This document shows, piece after piece, positions 36,421 to 49,109 of a stretch of 64,000 bases of DNA. Each line of letters opens with the position of its first letter. Within the stretch, counting starts at the first letter, position 1. Source of the DNA: Cyprinodon diabolis (taxonomy: Eukaryota; Chordata; Actinopteri; Cyprinodontiformes; Cyprinodontidae); contig CM060070.1 of the NCBI GenBank assembly GCA_030533445.1, positions 32,766,001-32,830,000 of the forward strand, written 5' to 3'. A model generated the notes under the pieces. It was not told the DNA's origin and did no database searches. It saw nothing but the letters and a program-made list of their open reading frames with translations. The position numbers and the translations under genes are program-made.

Positions 36421-36806
36421 GATATCCTTTTTTTTGTCATTGGACCTTTTGATAAAGTCCTTCAGATAAAAAAAAAAGATCTTTGTCATCTTTTCTTTAC
36501 TTCAGAGATGTTTAATGAGTTTAGAAAGAAGTCAGAGTAAAAACCTAGAAATTAGTAGGGAGACATACATTGCCTTGCCAAACTGTTCAGCCCTCTTAAA
36601 TTAATATTTTGGTGCACATTTGCTGCGATTACAGCTGCAAGTTGTTTGGTGTATGTCTATCAGTTTTGCACATTGAGACACTGAAATATTTGCGCATGCC
36701 TCCTTGCAAAATAGCTCGAGTTTAGTGAGGTTCGATGCATTAGTAACCAGCAGTTTTAAGTTCTTTCCACAGATTCGCCATTAGATTCAGGTCTGCCTTG
36801 ATTTGG

Positions 36807-37180
36807 TCATTCTAATACCTTGATATGTTTATTTGTGATCAATTTCATTGTAGATTTAGCATTATGTGTTGGATCATTGTCTTGTTTGAAGATACATCCC
36901 CATCCCAGACTCTTTTGTAGACTCCAACAGGTTTCCTTGCAGAATGCTCTTGTATTTGGCTCCATCCATCTTCCCATCAATTTTAACCATCCTCCCTGCT
37001 GATGAAAAGCAGACCAAAGCCATGATGCTGCCACCACCATGGTTGACAGTAGGGATGGTGTGTTCAGGGTGATGAGCTGGGTTCCTTTAAAGCCAAACCT
37101 AACATTTTGGTACTGTTGCCAAAAAGTTTGATTCTCATTTCATCTGACCAGAGCACCTTCTTCCACGTTTGCTGTGTCTC
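36807..37180 (-). pseudogene. Tc1 transposase, C-terminal catalytic part (broken)
   Basis: The - strand frame 36807-37040 reads MGRWMEPNTRAFCKETCWSL then FKQDNDPTHNAKSTMK and LITNKHIKVLE. QDNDP.H is the strand around the second catalytic Asp of the DDE fold of Tc1 transposases, and the following KS/[20 protein letters not shown]-type segment is normally present. Stops and frameshifts separate this from the N-terminal DNA-binding part beyond the hAT insertion, which lies around 38080-38420. It is inactive. Confidence 0.8.
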
Positions 37181-37218
37181 CCAGGTGGCTTGTGGCAAGC
37201 TTTAAACAAGATTTATAA

Positions 37219-38061
<843 letters not shown>

Positions 38062-38790
38062 ATTTATAATGGATAGTTTTCAGAAATTTCTTTCTTCCAT
38101 AAAGGCAAGATTTATGCATGAGACGACTTATTATTTTCCTTTGGACAGAGTCTCCCACCTCAGCTGTAGATCTCTGCAATTCTTCCAGAGGAATCATTGG
38201 CCTCTTGGCTACATCTCTGATCAGTCTTCTCTGTTTGAGCTGAAAGTTTAGATGGACAGAAAATATTAATCACATTCACAGTGCTCCTTGGGATGTTTAA
38301 AGCTTGGGAAAGTTTGGTATCCAAATCTGGCTCTGGACTTCTCCACAACAGTATCTCGGACCTGCCTGATGTGTTCCTCGTTCTTTGTGATGCTCTCTGA
38401 ACTTTAAAAAGACCTCTGAGACTATCACAGAGCAGGTGCATTTATACACAGAATTGATTATACACAGGTGGATTCTATTCATCATCATCAGTCAACATTG
38501 GATCATTGGGTCAGCACTGGATCATTGGGAGATTATACCTGAACCACTGGAAAGAGTTTGCTGCACTGAAAGTAAGGGGGGCAATTCATTTTGCACGACC
38601 CATTCTTCAGTTTTTTTATTTCTAAAAAGATTTAAGTATCACGTACATTTTGCTTCACTTCATGATTGTTTCTCTCTTGTTTTTGAGCCATCACAAAAAA
38701 ATGCAATTTCATGTCTTTGTGTCTGAAGCCTGAAAAGTGGCAAAAGGTCAAAAAGCTTAAGGGTGCTGAAGACTTTCCTAAGGTACTGTA

Positions 38791-41700
38791 CAATGTGTTT
38801 TTTTCACAGCTATAATAAGCTCAAAAAATAAAGTATTACTATTAAATAAAACTGGTTTCCATCAGGCAAGAACAAAATACCCTACAGTTAGAGGTGAGGT
38901 AAGGGTCAGCATGAAGGCTGTTGACCAAAGCAAAACATTTTAACTGAAGTTTTCTATCTGCTGTTTTGTTTTTTTAGTTACTAAGTTTTGAGCATCATCG
39001 ATCAATGGAGATTAAAAATGATGCTTCATTTCTTAATTAATGTCAACTCTACTTCAGGCTGAATTAGGAACAACAACAGTTTTTGTTTCTGTGGGTAAAG
39101 AGTTCATCTTCTGTTCAGTCCTTCATGTCTCCTGATCATTCATTCGTTCCAGACGTCTAATTAAAATCTATATCTAAAAGACAAAACTGGCTGCTGCTCC
39201 TGAATAGAGACCCCGCTCGTTTGTTTGGTCTGCGCTTTAAAGGGTTCCTTCAGTCCAGTAAGAGCCATAAAAGCAATAAAAATTCATTTTCAAACTAATC
39301 AAATTGGCTTCATGTAATTGTTTATAAAGAACATAAAAGACAGTAATGAAGCAGGGCCATAAATTTATCACAGCTGTTTTTCTCCATTTGGAACAATGAG
39401 TCATTATTGCTTTGCAAGCCCACAAACACGACACATACTTAGATTTAATATGATTAAGTCAGCTCTTAACCGATAAATCTCCATAAGCAGCCCTCAGCAG
39501 GGAGCTCCTTCCCTGCAGCCCAGAACCAGAACCAGTTCCTCTCACAGGGAACCAGGTGAGGAGGGTTTGGCCTCTTTGTACATGGAGCAGCTCAGCGAGC
39601 AGCTCCAGGGGAGATGGGGCGCCGCCGCTCTCAGGGTGAACCCATGCCAGAACCTGCTAATAGGCATCCTTCCCTCCTCCTGCCTGATTCGGAGCAGATG
39701 TCTGAGCGTTCGCTCTGGGAAACGGCTGAGATGAGAGACGACCGAGCCGCCGGAGCCACAATAAATCCTAGAAACGGCTAATGAATAAAACAACAGTGGA
39801 TCAAATGTGGCATGGCTAAAAATAATTTGATTAAGAATCGGATCCAGGAGCCAAACCGTTGCAGGCCATGCTGGAGACAGCTGCGTTTGTGCATGATCCC
39901 GGCCCGTTCAGCGCCGCGTTTTACCTCCTAATGAGCCCCTCTGATCGGAGAAGCTTTCATGGAAGGGGGTTCTGAGCCGAACCGGAGGCCCGATGAATCA
40001 GTTGTCATCACTTGTGATTGCCTGTTTAAAAGGCCCAAACACTCCAACTGTGTTCAGTCAAGTTCAGCCAGGGTCAAGCCAAAATCAGAACACCGCCCTG
40101 CTCGGCCCAAGGCCCGCCTGCATCAGCAGCTCCTTCTCCTGTTTATTAAACACGTCTCTCAGCCAAGGTCGTTTGGGACGCAGAGGCTATGCAGTAACAG
40201 GTTCTGTTTAGCAGCAGGTCTGCTGAAATATGTGTTTCTAGGGGGGGCAATAAAACCAGAACGTTTACAGAGGAAAGCACGGTGGGGGCCCTGTAATGCT
40301 GAGGGCCTGTTTCTCTTCCAAAGAAGAAGAGTTCGAAACCAGGAGTCCCTGGCAGAACATCTGATGGCCTCTGCCAGAGATCTACAAACATGTTCTGGAC
40401 AAAAATCAACCTCATAGCTACATCCTAGGGCTGAGGGAACCACAAGGGAACCAGGACTCTGGAGCATCCATTGACTTATCAGGAGAATTTAGAATTAGAT
40501 GTTGTTAATTTAAAAGAGTCAAAACACCTTGAAACCATAGTCTGAGCACATCCCAGGTCTGAATCAGACCGGTTTCTATGAACCTGCCTCTGACTGACTT
40601 TTATGGATCTACGTATATGTCCTTAGTTTGGTCCTTGTAGTCCTCCCCACTCTCCCCCCGTCAGCCGTCCTATCTAACTAGTCACCTTTTTCCTCCCAAC
40701 CCGAACTGACAGGCCGCCTCTTTCAGTCGCTGTGCTGCTGCGGCTGCAGCCGGGACCAGAACCCCAGGAGGAGCCAGACCGTCTGGACGTGACACCTTTG
40801 AAGGCTCCGGCCGAAACAGCTGGTCGCTGTCCAGAGTTCCCTGGTTCACTCCAAGGTGTCCACACAGGGAATCTGGTGCCAAGGGGAATCTAGCTGGGAG
40901 GCAGGTGAGACAGGGAGCCATTGTTTCTCCTCCCTACAGGTGGGACTCCTCAGAGAGAGAAGCACAGAGCTCAGTTCAGATGGACCAGGGAGCTTCTCCA
41001 AGAACATTAACAGGGTCTGGCAGAAAGCTGGCACAGCCTGGACATGGAGCCAGGTCTGAGGGAACTGGGGCAGAGATGGAGATGGAGAAGCTCTGAACTG
41101 TCAGCATTATCTAAAGCCCCAAATGTCAAATTAAGAAATCATAAAACCCTTTTCTATTAAGAACATGAATTGACGTCACAAAGCTGAGGTTGTTTTTCTG
41201 ATTCAGGTTTAAAAAGAGAAAATCCTTTAGAAATAATTGACCAAGAATGTTTAGAAAACATTCTTTGAATATATATTTTGTTGAATAAGACCTGAATTCA
41301 TCATTTGGAGAAGCGACAGGTAACTTTTCCCATACTGAAAACATACAGAGTCAGAACTAAAATTTCTAAAACTCTAAAACTTTACTTCTGCCTCATTCAC
41401 TTCCACCTCAGTAACTACAGGTTAAATTTGCTGAAAACAGCAGCTACTTCGCAGTATGGAAGTTCCATTTACTGATGAAGTATGGGCTGTGTTGTAATTT
41501 TTACCAGCAGAGATGATCATAAAGCAGTGGATTGTTGGATAATATCTAAAATGGAAAAAGAATATTCCTTTAAGAATAAAGTATAGGATGACTGTGTTAG
41601 AGCTGTACTACTACTGGAGGTTTGGGAAAAGCACAGAAAACGACATTCAGAAAAAAAAAATGATGATGAAGGTGGACGTCTCCAAAATATCAGGCTGCAG

Positions 41701-43718
41701 GTTTGTCCACTGGTGGGAAATTTAGGAGCAAATCCAAAGGAACCATTGAGGTTTGGTCAGGATGAGGGATGAAGGCCGAGGGGTCAGCTTTTACCCTCAC
41801 TGCAGATGTTCTGAAACAGCAATTAGAGAGAAGTTCCTCCAGCTTCTAGCTCCGAGCCGCAGTAACAGCCTGACCTCTAATCATCCTCAATTTCTTCCAG
41901 GCTCCAACTCTCTGTGATGGTCGTCTCTACAGAATGCCTGTTTATTTTTCGTGGCACTTCCTGTTAGATTGAATGAGCATCATGAGGAAAGACTCTGTGG
42001 GGAATACACAGAGAGCGGTGTGCACGCTCACTGCACGCGCTCGGCCGTTCTCCCACACGAGAAAGCAATCTTTTCCTCAAAACAAATTAGGACTTCATGC
42101 AGGAAACCATGACCATCCTGTTAAAGAGCAGCTTTATCTGCATTCTGCAGAAAGGACATGTTCATGTTTCCATAGAAAGACAGAAAGGATTCTCACTTGA
42201 ATATGTGTCTCAGCTTCAACGCAGCTTGTTCAAATGATTATGCGAGGTTCTTTAGAATCTGGTTGTGACCTTTGACCTTTAAAGTCCACAGCTAAAGGTC
42301 TAACTGCTTCTGGTTAGTAGGTGGCACGCTCTCTCTCAGCCACATTGAGAAATAAAGCACGAGTGAATGCTAAACGTAACTACCGAGCTGCCTCGGTGTT
42401 GATGGCGGACTAAAAACACGTCTCAATCTTTTTACTCTAACTGATGTTGCAGAATAAAGTGGCAAACCTGCAGCGACACGCCTGTTCCATGATAGGCCAC
42501 CTGACCTTTAGTTCGCATTAGCAATCAACTGACCTACCTGTTTACAAGAGAAGCTGCTTCCTCTGTGATTTTGTACTACTTTGCTTTCTTAAATCGGCAC
42601 CAAAACTAACTGCTTTACCAAAATTCTCCACATTTGCTTCTTCTTTTGTTTTGTTGAGTCTTGCAACGCCTGAGAAGTCACATGACTTCAACCTACTATT
42701 CCGGTTGGTGCACAATCTGTCTGCTTTGGCATCATAGAAAGCAACTATTTCTGTCTGCTAAAACCCCTTTACCTTTTGGTGCTTTGTTCTGTTTACATTT
42801 CCAACATTTCCCAATAGTATTTCCAATTAGTATTTCAATAATACCAGAACAATCATGTTTAATCTCTGTAAGTGGATGTCTGAGCTGAGGAGTTACACAG
42901 AATTAGGATTTTAATTATGTAAAAGTTCACTGCTTTTTAGTTTTATTAAGACTGAGGTGATCTTAATAGGTTTGTTGAAGTGTTACTCTGTGGAAAACTG
43001 TGTTAATTAGTCCTGCAGAAACAGACTGGTATCTACATGCTTTGTCACTGTGGTTCAGCCCTCCTGTAGAAAAATCACCTCAGCACCACTGATCATCCTG
43101 GTGAAGTCCTCTCCTTCAGCTCCATCCACTCCTACAGGGGATTTATACACTTCTCTGACCTTTAACCCTCATCTGCCTTCACAGGTCGTCTCAGTAATGA
43201 GCCATGTGGCTCTCACTAAACAGGACCCCAAGGCCGTCCCATCCTCAGCTACACGCTCTTCGATCCAGCCATCTGGACACCATGCCTGCTCTGTCTCCAC
43301 TCTGCTGCCGATTTATGCCCTCCTGAGGTGTTTTGCCTTTTAACTCACACATAATTACCCCCCCACAGATGAAACAAAGATGTGGAGGCCAGTTTTTATT
43401 GGTTGCCAAACAGAGGTCATTGTTTTGGTATCGCTTTCTGTCAAGAATAGAGCTGATGTAAAGACATACTTTGTTCCCAAGAACTGTGTGTGAGAGAAAA
43501 AAAAAACAGTGGAAGGCCAAGATAAGAAGAGCAATGAGATGATGGAGAGGAACGCTGAGAATAACTTTCATGCTGATTCACTCAGCTGTTTCAAGTTTCT
43601 GTTCATGGCCAGGACGACCCATGGTGCTCTGAATCTGTTAGTCCAGCGGTGAGACTCACTGCAAAAACTTTAGAGATTGAAGCAGCTTAGCTGGTTTTAA
43701 AGGCTGATGAATTCCTTA
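38791..43718. other. Long non-coding interval with possible regulatory blocks
   Basis: No gene was recognised in 4.9 kb. 39230-39460 is repeat-free and AT-rich in a patterned way (CAAACTAATCAAATTGG, TGTAATTG, CATAAATTTATCACAGC). 39500-41100 is GC-richer, with chance ORFs up to 152 codons that show no family or splice signature. Confidence 0.25.
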
Positions 43719-44955
43719 TCATCCATCCATCCATCATGCATCCATCCATCCATCTATCTAATCATCCATCCATCCATCCAATCATCCATCCATCCATCTA
43801 TCATCCATCCTACCATCTATCCATCCATCCGTCCATCCTACCATCCATCCATCCATCCATCCAATCATCCATCCATCCATCCAATCATCCATCCAATCAT
43901 CCATCCATCCATCCATCCATCCAATCATCCATCCATCCATCCATCCAATCATCCAATCATCCATCCATACAGCCATCCATCCATCCAATCATCCATCCAT
44001 CCAATCATCCATCCATCTATCATCCATCCTACCATCTATCCATCCATCATCCACCCATCTATCCATCCATCATCCTTCCATCCTTCCTTCCTTCCATCCA
44101 TCCATCCATCCAATCATCCATCCATCCATCAATCCATCCATCCATCCATCCATCCATCCATTCATCCATCCATCCATCCATCCATCCAATCTTCCAATCA
44201 TCCATCCATCCAGCCATCCATCCATCCAATCATCCATCCATCCATCCATCCATCCAATCATCCATCCATCCATCTATCATCCATCCTACCATCTATCCAT
44301 CCATCATCCACCTATCTATCCATCCATCATCCTTCCATCCTTCCTTCCTTCCATCCATCCATCCATCCATCCATCCAATCATCTATCCATCCATCCATCC
44401 ATCCAATCATCCATCCATCCATCCATCTATCCATCCATCCAATCATCCATCCATCATCCATCCATCTATCCATCCATCCAATCATCCATCCATCATCCAT
44501 CTATCCATCCATCTATCATCAATCCAATCATCTACCCATCCATCATCCACCCATCCATCCATTCATCCATCCAATCATCCATCCATCCATCCAATCATCC
44601 ATCCATCTATCCATCCATCCATCTATCCATCCATCCAATCATCCATCCATCTATCCATCCATCCATCTATCCATCCATTCATCATCCATCCATCCATCAT
44701 CCATCCATCTATCCAACCATCCATCCATCCATCATCCATCCATCCATCATCCATCCATCTATCCAACCATCCATCCATCCATCATCCATCCATCCATCCA
44801 TCATCCATGCATCTATCCAACCATCCATCCATCCATTCATCATCCATCCATCCATCCATCCATCCATTCATCCATCCATCTATCCATTATCCATCCATCT
44901 AATCACCCATCCATCTATCCATCCAACCACCCATCATCCATCATCCATTCAGCCA
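43719..44955 (+). repeat. 1.2-kb ATCC tetranucleotide array with higher-order repeat
   Basis: Tandem ATCC/CATC words broken by AATC, TATC, TTCC and TACC variants. A longer block starting CATCTATCATCCATCCTACC and containing CTTCCATCCTTCCTTCCTTC occurs at 44014 and 44271, an offset of 257 bp. The long stop-free frames ([12 protein letters not shown]) on the + strand and [10 protein letters not shown] on the - strand come from the repeat and are not proteins. Confidence 0.97.
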
Positions 44956-44994
44956 TAGTGGTGGAGGCATCATAGGCTTATGTCAGTGCCAGCT

Positions 44995-45135
44995 GTGGCT
45001 ACAATGTAGTGCCACCATCAGTGTGTGAGTCTGTTTGTGAATGGGTGAATGAGTGAATTCTATGTAAAGTGCTTTGGTCAAGTCTCCTGACAGGAAAAAG
45101 CGCTATATAATTACAAGCCAATTATCATTTACCAT
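44995..45135 (+). mobile_element. Fish repeat tail (GTAAAGTGCTTTGG...AAAGCGCTATATAA)
   Basis: It reads GTGTGTGAGTCTGTTTGTGA, ATGGGTGAATGAGTGAATTC, GTAAAGTGCTTTGG, then AAAAAGCGCTATATAATTAC and a CCATTTACCA-like end. This order is that of a widespread fish repeat end. It lies directly after the ATCC array. Confidence 0.5.
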
Positions 45136-45500
45136 TGGATTATCATTTATTATAGGGGTTGAGGAGTCTGGGCAGATATGATAGACAATTGAAGTATTTG
45201 CAGGACCATGCTGGAATAAAATCGACTTGGATACAGGGTGTTGGAGTCCAGTGCTCCAAAACATCTATCCTGGAGAATTAGATGGTCCCTCAGCAGTGGC
45301 GGATCTAGGGGGTGGCTACTTGGGCTACAGCCCCGGATGTTTCCCCAAGAGCCCCGGATCTCGCTTCTGAGCTGATCAGAGTAAAATGTGCAGTACTGGA
45401 ATTCACCAGAGAGTGGCAGCATGTGCAGGAAAGCAGCTTGTAGCATTCCTGTGCAGAAGAAGTCCCCACTAGCTGTTGCTAAACATACTGATGTCCCAGG
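45136..45500. other. Flank before an hAT-like element
   Basis: It includes CAGTGGCGGATCTAGGGGG (about 45294), the end motif of another fish transposon type, and chance ORFs. No gene. Confidence 0.3.
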
Positions 45501-45979
45501 TAGAGTCCTGCACGGGTCGAGTTTTACCAACCCGCACCCGCCCGAACCCGTTAGGATGACTACCGAACCCGAATCCGTCTTCAATTCAAATCCGAACCCG
45601 ACCTGTTGATATTTAACCCGCAACCCGACCCGTTAACACATCAAGTAATAGGCTATAGTACGCTGCGCTGCAGAACAGCGCCATTAACACTGCAGCAGAC
45701 GTGTATGCACTGACTGTGGCCTTTTTGGAGGGAAGCCCACACTGCCGGCAGGGCTTTAAGCTACAACAAGGGTGACCCCAGTGCCTGATTAATAGAACAT
45801 TTCTGATGTCCATAACAACACACACGCATAAAAAAAAAAATCACCAACTACCCGCCCGCACTAAAAAAATATCCCCCCGACCCGTTTATTTTTATTTATG
45901 TATTTTTCACCCGCAAAAGCGCAATTTAGCGGGTGACCCGTCGGGGACCCGTGGATCCCCGACCCGTTGCAGGACTCTA
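45501..45979. mobile_element. hAT-like element, TIR TAGAGTCCTGCA, 8-bp target duplication
   Basis: The left end is TAGAGTCCTGCACGGGTCG and the right end is the inverse of TAGAGTCCTGCAACGGGTCG. GTCCCAGG is duplicated perfectly at 45493-45500 and 45980-45987. The interior is rich in AACCCG/CCCGACC words. It is 479 bp long with no transposase. It resembles the element at 5630-6174 in end type and interior style. Confidence 0.88.
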
Positions 45980-45987
45980 GTCCCAGG

Positions 45988-46363
45988 TATGTGAAGCTCT
46001 GACTGACTTCCAGACGTTCTTTGTCCTGGAGTTGTATAAAATTCTGTTCCCCTTGTGTTGGGAACGCGCATTGAAGCCAGAGAGGCGAACATGGCGGATG
46101 GGACCATTTTTATTCATGTCAATGTTGTAACATCCAGTTTAATCAGCAGCTGTTGTCTATAAAATTGTAAAATAAATAAATAGACAAGGTCCTTTTAAGC
46201 TTTTTTGTGTTATTTTTTGAACGCCAAGAGAATCTGTCTTTTTCCAACTTCTGTCAGTTAAGCCTGACAGAAATAAAAGTCAGAAGTATTTATCATTTTT
46301 CACTGCTGATATAGGAGGACGGAAACTGGCTGATAGCAGGACACAAAGATTAAGATTTCCAGA
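45988..46363. other. Non-coding flank, nothing recognised
   Basis: Unique-looking sequence containing the word AACATGGCGGATGGGACC near 46090; no splice-supported gene. Confidence 0.35.
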
Positions 46364-47327
46364 AAAGATGAGAGAGTAGACTTTCTGGTAAATCCCGTTC
46401 TAATGTAAAAAATGACAGATTACTGGATTAAAGAAATTTCTAGTATACTACATGCTATCAAACATAAAAATTTTTGAGAATTTGGAAACAGTTGCTGTTT
46501 ATTTCCTAAACATATGGGAGGAGGAGAGGAGAGAATGGATATTTCAGCTGCCTGGAATATTCCGTTCCTCCTCCATAACATGGGAAGGAATTAATTCACC
46601 TACAAATCTTTAACTGTGTTTATTCCTCTCATCATCAACAACAAATCCTGTGGATTTGGTGACATTAAATCATTATTTGCCAAAGTTATGACAGGGAAAT
46701 CGTATATTTTAGCCACCTGATATAATCCGTTTCCCCTTTGATGATCTTTATGAAATTTCTTTTCTGTTTAAATGTTTATCTAACAATTTACAAATATATT
46801 TCAAAAGAAAAGTTCAAACCAAAACAGCTGGACTTTGTTTTCCCAAGTTTGAAGATGTTTCGTTTTCCATCCAGAGAGCTTTCTCAATTCAAAATGTCTG
46901 AAGTAATGCTATTCCAGACATTTTGAATTGAGAATTGACATATTTTTATTAACTATTTAAGATTTCAAAATATAAAATAATAAATGTTTCAAACATAATA
47001 TAGAAAAATAATGACAGTTTCAAAATTCACAGGATTTGTTTAATTTTTCCCATGTTATGGGGGAGCAGATTATATCAGGTGGCTAAAATATATGATTTCC
47101 CCTTCATAACTTTGGCAAATAATGATCAAATGTCTCCACAGAGCCTGTTGTTGAAGAAAGAAATAAACACAGTTAAAGACTTGCAGGTAAATGAATTTCT
47201 TCCCATGTTATGGAGCTGGAATTGTTATGTGTGATAGCATGTAGTATACTAGAAATTTCTTTAATCCAGTAATCTGTCATATTTTACATTAGAACGGGAT
47301 TTAGCAGAAAGTCTACACGCTCATCTT
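46364..47327. mobile_element. Foldback element of about 960 bp
   Basis: The left arm contains GTAGACTTTCTGGTAAATCC, CGTTCTAATGT and TTACTGGATTAAAGAAATTT, then CTAGTATACTACATGCTATC. The right arm contains all of these inverted (for example GATAGCATGTAGTATACTAG at 47233). The inner parts of the arms also match: GGAAGGAATTAATTCACCTA and AACTGTGTTTATT on the left against inverted copies at 47150-47210, and GCCAAAGTTATGA and TAGCCACCTGATATAATC against 47067-47130. The central 300 bases hold a Penelope-end block and its partial inverse. Confidence 0.85.
46846..46935 (-). repeat. Penelope-end block at the centre of the foldback
   Basis: On the - strand it reads CAGACATTTTGAATTGAGAA, AGCTCTCTGGATGGAAAACG and AAACATCTTCAAAC, matching 5318-5370 with few changes. 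A short second copy of GACATTTTGAATTGAGAA follows in the opposite orientation at 46917-46934. This suggests a dimeric or inverted Penelope end. Confidence 0.65.
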
Positions 47328-47582
47328 CACCCTCGGAGCAAAGCCCCTGATCTCCTAGAATCCTACATCCTCCCCTGTCCCTCAGTACTTCCTCATTCAG
47401 TTCAGCAGAGGACTGGTAATGAGCCAATCAGTGTTTTGGGTTAGGAATATGTTTCATTTTAGAATGGCAATGAAGTTTAGGTTGGTAGAGACAAAAAATG
47501 CCCTGTGATTTCAGAAAATGGTGTTTGTAAAAAAGAGTTTTATTCAGAAAGGTTTAAATAAAATGTAGGACTTCTTTTTGTG

Positions 47583-48170
47583 AATACAACAATTCAATTA
47601 AATTCAGTTTATTTATATTGCGCCCATTCACAACACATGTCACTTCAAGGACCTTTACATTTCAACCACATCATACAGTTAAATTTATTCAAAGTTTTCT
47701 ATCTAAGGAAAACCAGTTGATTGCATCGACTCATTGACTCGAAGGCAATCCCTCATACTAAGCATGCTTATAGCGACAGTGGAGAGGAAAAAATTCCCTT
47801 TTAACAGGAAGAAACCTCCAGCATAACCAGGCTCAGTGTGAGCACCCATCTGTCTGAGGAGACAGAAGCAGAAATAGAAAAAGAAGCAGAGATACAAAAA
47901 GCAATTGTCAACCAGCTCCACAGGCGACCCCGTCCAGGAAACACACAGCCAGGCAGACGAGCTCAGAGCCAGCTCCAATGTCAGAGGATGAAAGAGAGCA
48001 CTTCTACTCTGAAAAACAGGCCCATCTCGAACGTCTATAAGCAAAGATGTTGATGGCAGCAGCACAGCTGATATTTCTCTCCAGGATGGTGTCACAGCCA
48101 AACAGGAACAGACCAGATAAAGTAGAAGAAAAAGAGAGAGCATAGTGTTAGAGAATACTGAAAATGAAAA
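47583..48170 (+). mobile_element. Fish interspersed repeat (CAGTTTATTTATATTGCGCC start), + copy
   Basis: It begins AATTCAGTTTATTTATATTG and CGCCCATTCACAACACATGT. It then has AACCAGTTGATTGCATCGAC, CAATCCCTCATACTAAGCAT, CGACAGTGGAGAGGAAAAAA, AACAGGAAGAAACCTCCAGC and ACCAGGCTCAGTGTGAGC. This is a common fish repeat. A second copy, inverted, lies in gorab intron 4 at 61806-62245. The 146-codon - strand ORF over it belongs to the repeat and has no known product. Confidence 0.75.
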
Positions 48171-48294
48171 ACATTCAGCACTTTCTTTCCACTGTACTCT
48201 GTTTCCTTGTCTTAGTCTGTCTAATAAATGACCAATTAAATGATTTGAATAGAGTTTAAATTTATTGTCATTAAATTGTCAAGTACAAATCAAC
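48171..48294. other. Short flank, nothing recognised
   Basis: AT-rich interval between two repeats. Confidence 0.4.
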
Positions 48295-48465
48295 AAAATG
48301 CATTTAACCCATCCCTTAGGGGAGCAGTGGGCTGCCATTGTGCGGTGCCCCGGGGAGCAGTATTGGTTTTAAGGGTCCTGCTCACTGGCTGTGGGGATTG
48401 AACCGGATACTTGCAACCTTCTGAGTACAAGGGCACTGCTCTAACTACTAGGCCGACCCTCTTTA
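48295..48465 (-). mobile_element. tRNA-derived SINE (reverse orientation)
   Basis: On the - strand it reads GGCCTAGTAGTTAGAGCAGT (A-box region), GGTTCAATCCCCACAGCC (B-box region), then GCACCGCACAATGGCAGCCC and ACTGCTCCCC. It shares its body with the + strand copy at 12775-12958. Confidence 0.8.
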
Positions 48466-48929
48466 AAGTTAGTCCAATTTAAACTAATTTCAACTATTTT
48501 AAATTTCAACTAATTTAACAGTTGTAACATGAAGAAAAACGAAGAAAGTTTAATTTCAAATTCACACCGAAGCACAGGATTCATCTCTGTTTTATTTTCA
48601 GATCCACAAACTTAATTCAAACCTCTGACCCCTGGTAGTAGCCTTTTAGGGATCTCATAAAAGAAACCACCAAATAATGTCATTATGCAGGATAAAATAC
48701 AACTTTGACCATTTATTGTTGATATGATAATCTAGAATTTAAATTCACTGGATATTTTAAACAGGCGAAAAATAGGATTATTTCGTTCTGAACTTTAAGC
48801 AATTTTTATAAAAACCTGCCTTTATATACATGTATAGAAAATAAGAATGAATACAGTGACATTCTGACACCATAATACCAAGTTTTGACAGTTTTTCCAA
48901 GTTTTTTTTTTGTTTTGTTTTTTCAGGCG
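48466..48929. other. Non-coding sequence upstream of the gorab promoter
   Basis: AT-rich, with two short TTTAATTTCAACTA-like duplications near 48478-48520 and a T-rich tract ending at 48923. No gene. Confidence 0.4.
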
Positions 48930-49109
48930 GTGTTTGGGACTCTCTCTTTGCTTCGGGTCCTTCACGTGGCAGTGGTAAACAAAGATGGCGGAAGTGTTTG
49001 GGGCTACTTTCTGTGTGTCTGTGAAGTTTTCTGTCTTGGCTTCTCCGCCTGTTAGCCGGGTGTGTTAGCGGGGCTCCTCTAGGGGCTCCTCTCCGCCTGA
49101 GGCTGTAGG
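48930..49109 (+). promoter_or_regulatory. gorab: gorab promoter and 5' UTR region
   Basis: It lies directly upstream of the gorab start codon. Visible sites are CACGTG (about 48963, E-box) and AAGATGGCGGAAGTG at 48982-48996, which combines a YY1-type AAGATGGCGG with an ETS-type CGGAAGTG. There is no TATA box. YY1/ETS sites near the start are typical of TATA-less housekeeping promoters, where YY1 sites often lie just downstream of the transcription start. Use of these sites is inferred from motif and position only. Confidence 0.55.
48985..49068 (+). CDS. Upstream ORF in the gorab leader (27 codons)
   Basis: An ATG inside the YY1-like site (GATGGCGG, good Kozak-like context with G at +4) opens a 27-residue frame, MAEVFGATFCVSVKFSVLAS..., which ends in TAG 41 bases before the gorab ATG. 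It may lower translation of gorab if transcription starts upstream of 48985. If the start site is within or after the YY1-like site, it is not in the mRNA. Confidence 0.35.
   Translation: MAEVFGATFCVSVKFSVLASPPVSRVC

Noticed and set aside
39959..40417. 152-codon ORF
   Set aside because: No family signature and no splice or promoter context, and overlapping ORFs on the other strand are equally long. GC-rich DNA explains the open frames.
43707..44975. 422- and 388-codon His-Pro-Ser-Ile ORFs
   Set aside because: Translation of the ATCC tetranucleotide array; open in more than one frame for the same reason.
45150..45623. 157-codon - strand ORF
   Set aside because: It runs from unique DNA into the hAT-like element at 45501, so it crosses an insertion boundary and cannot be an old gene.
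47703..48143. 146-codon - strand ORF with a hydrophobic start
   Set aside because: It lies wholly within an interspersed fish repeat whose inverted copy at 61806-62245 does not keep the frame.
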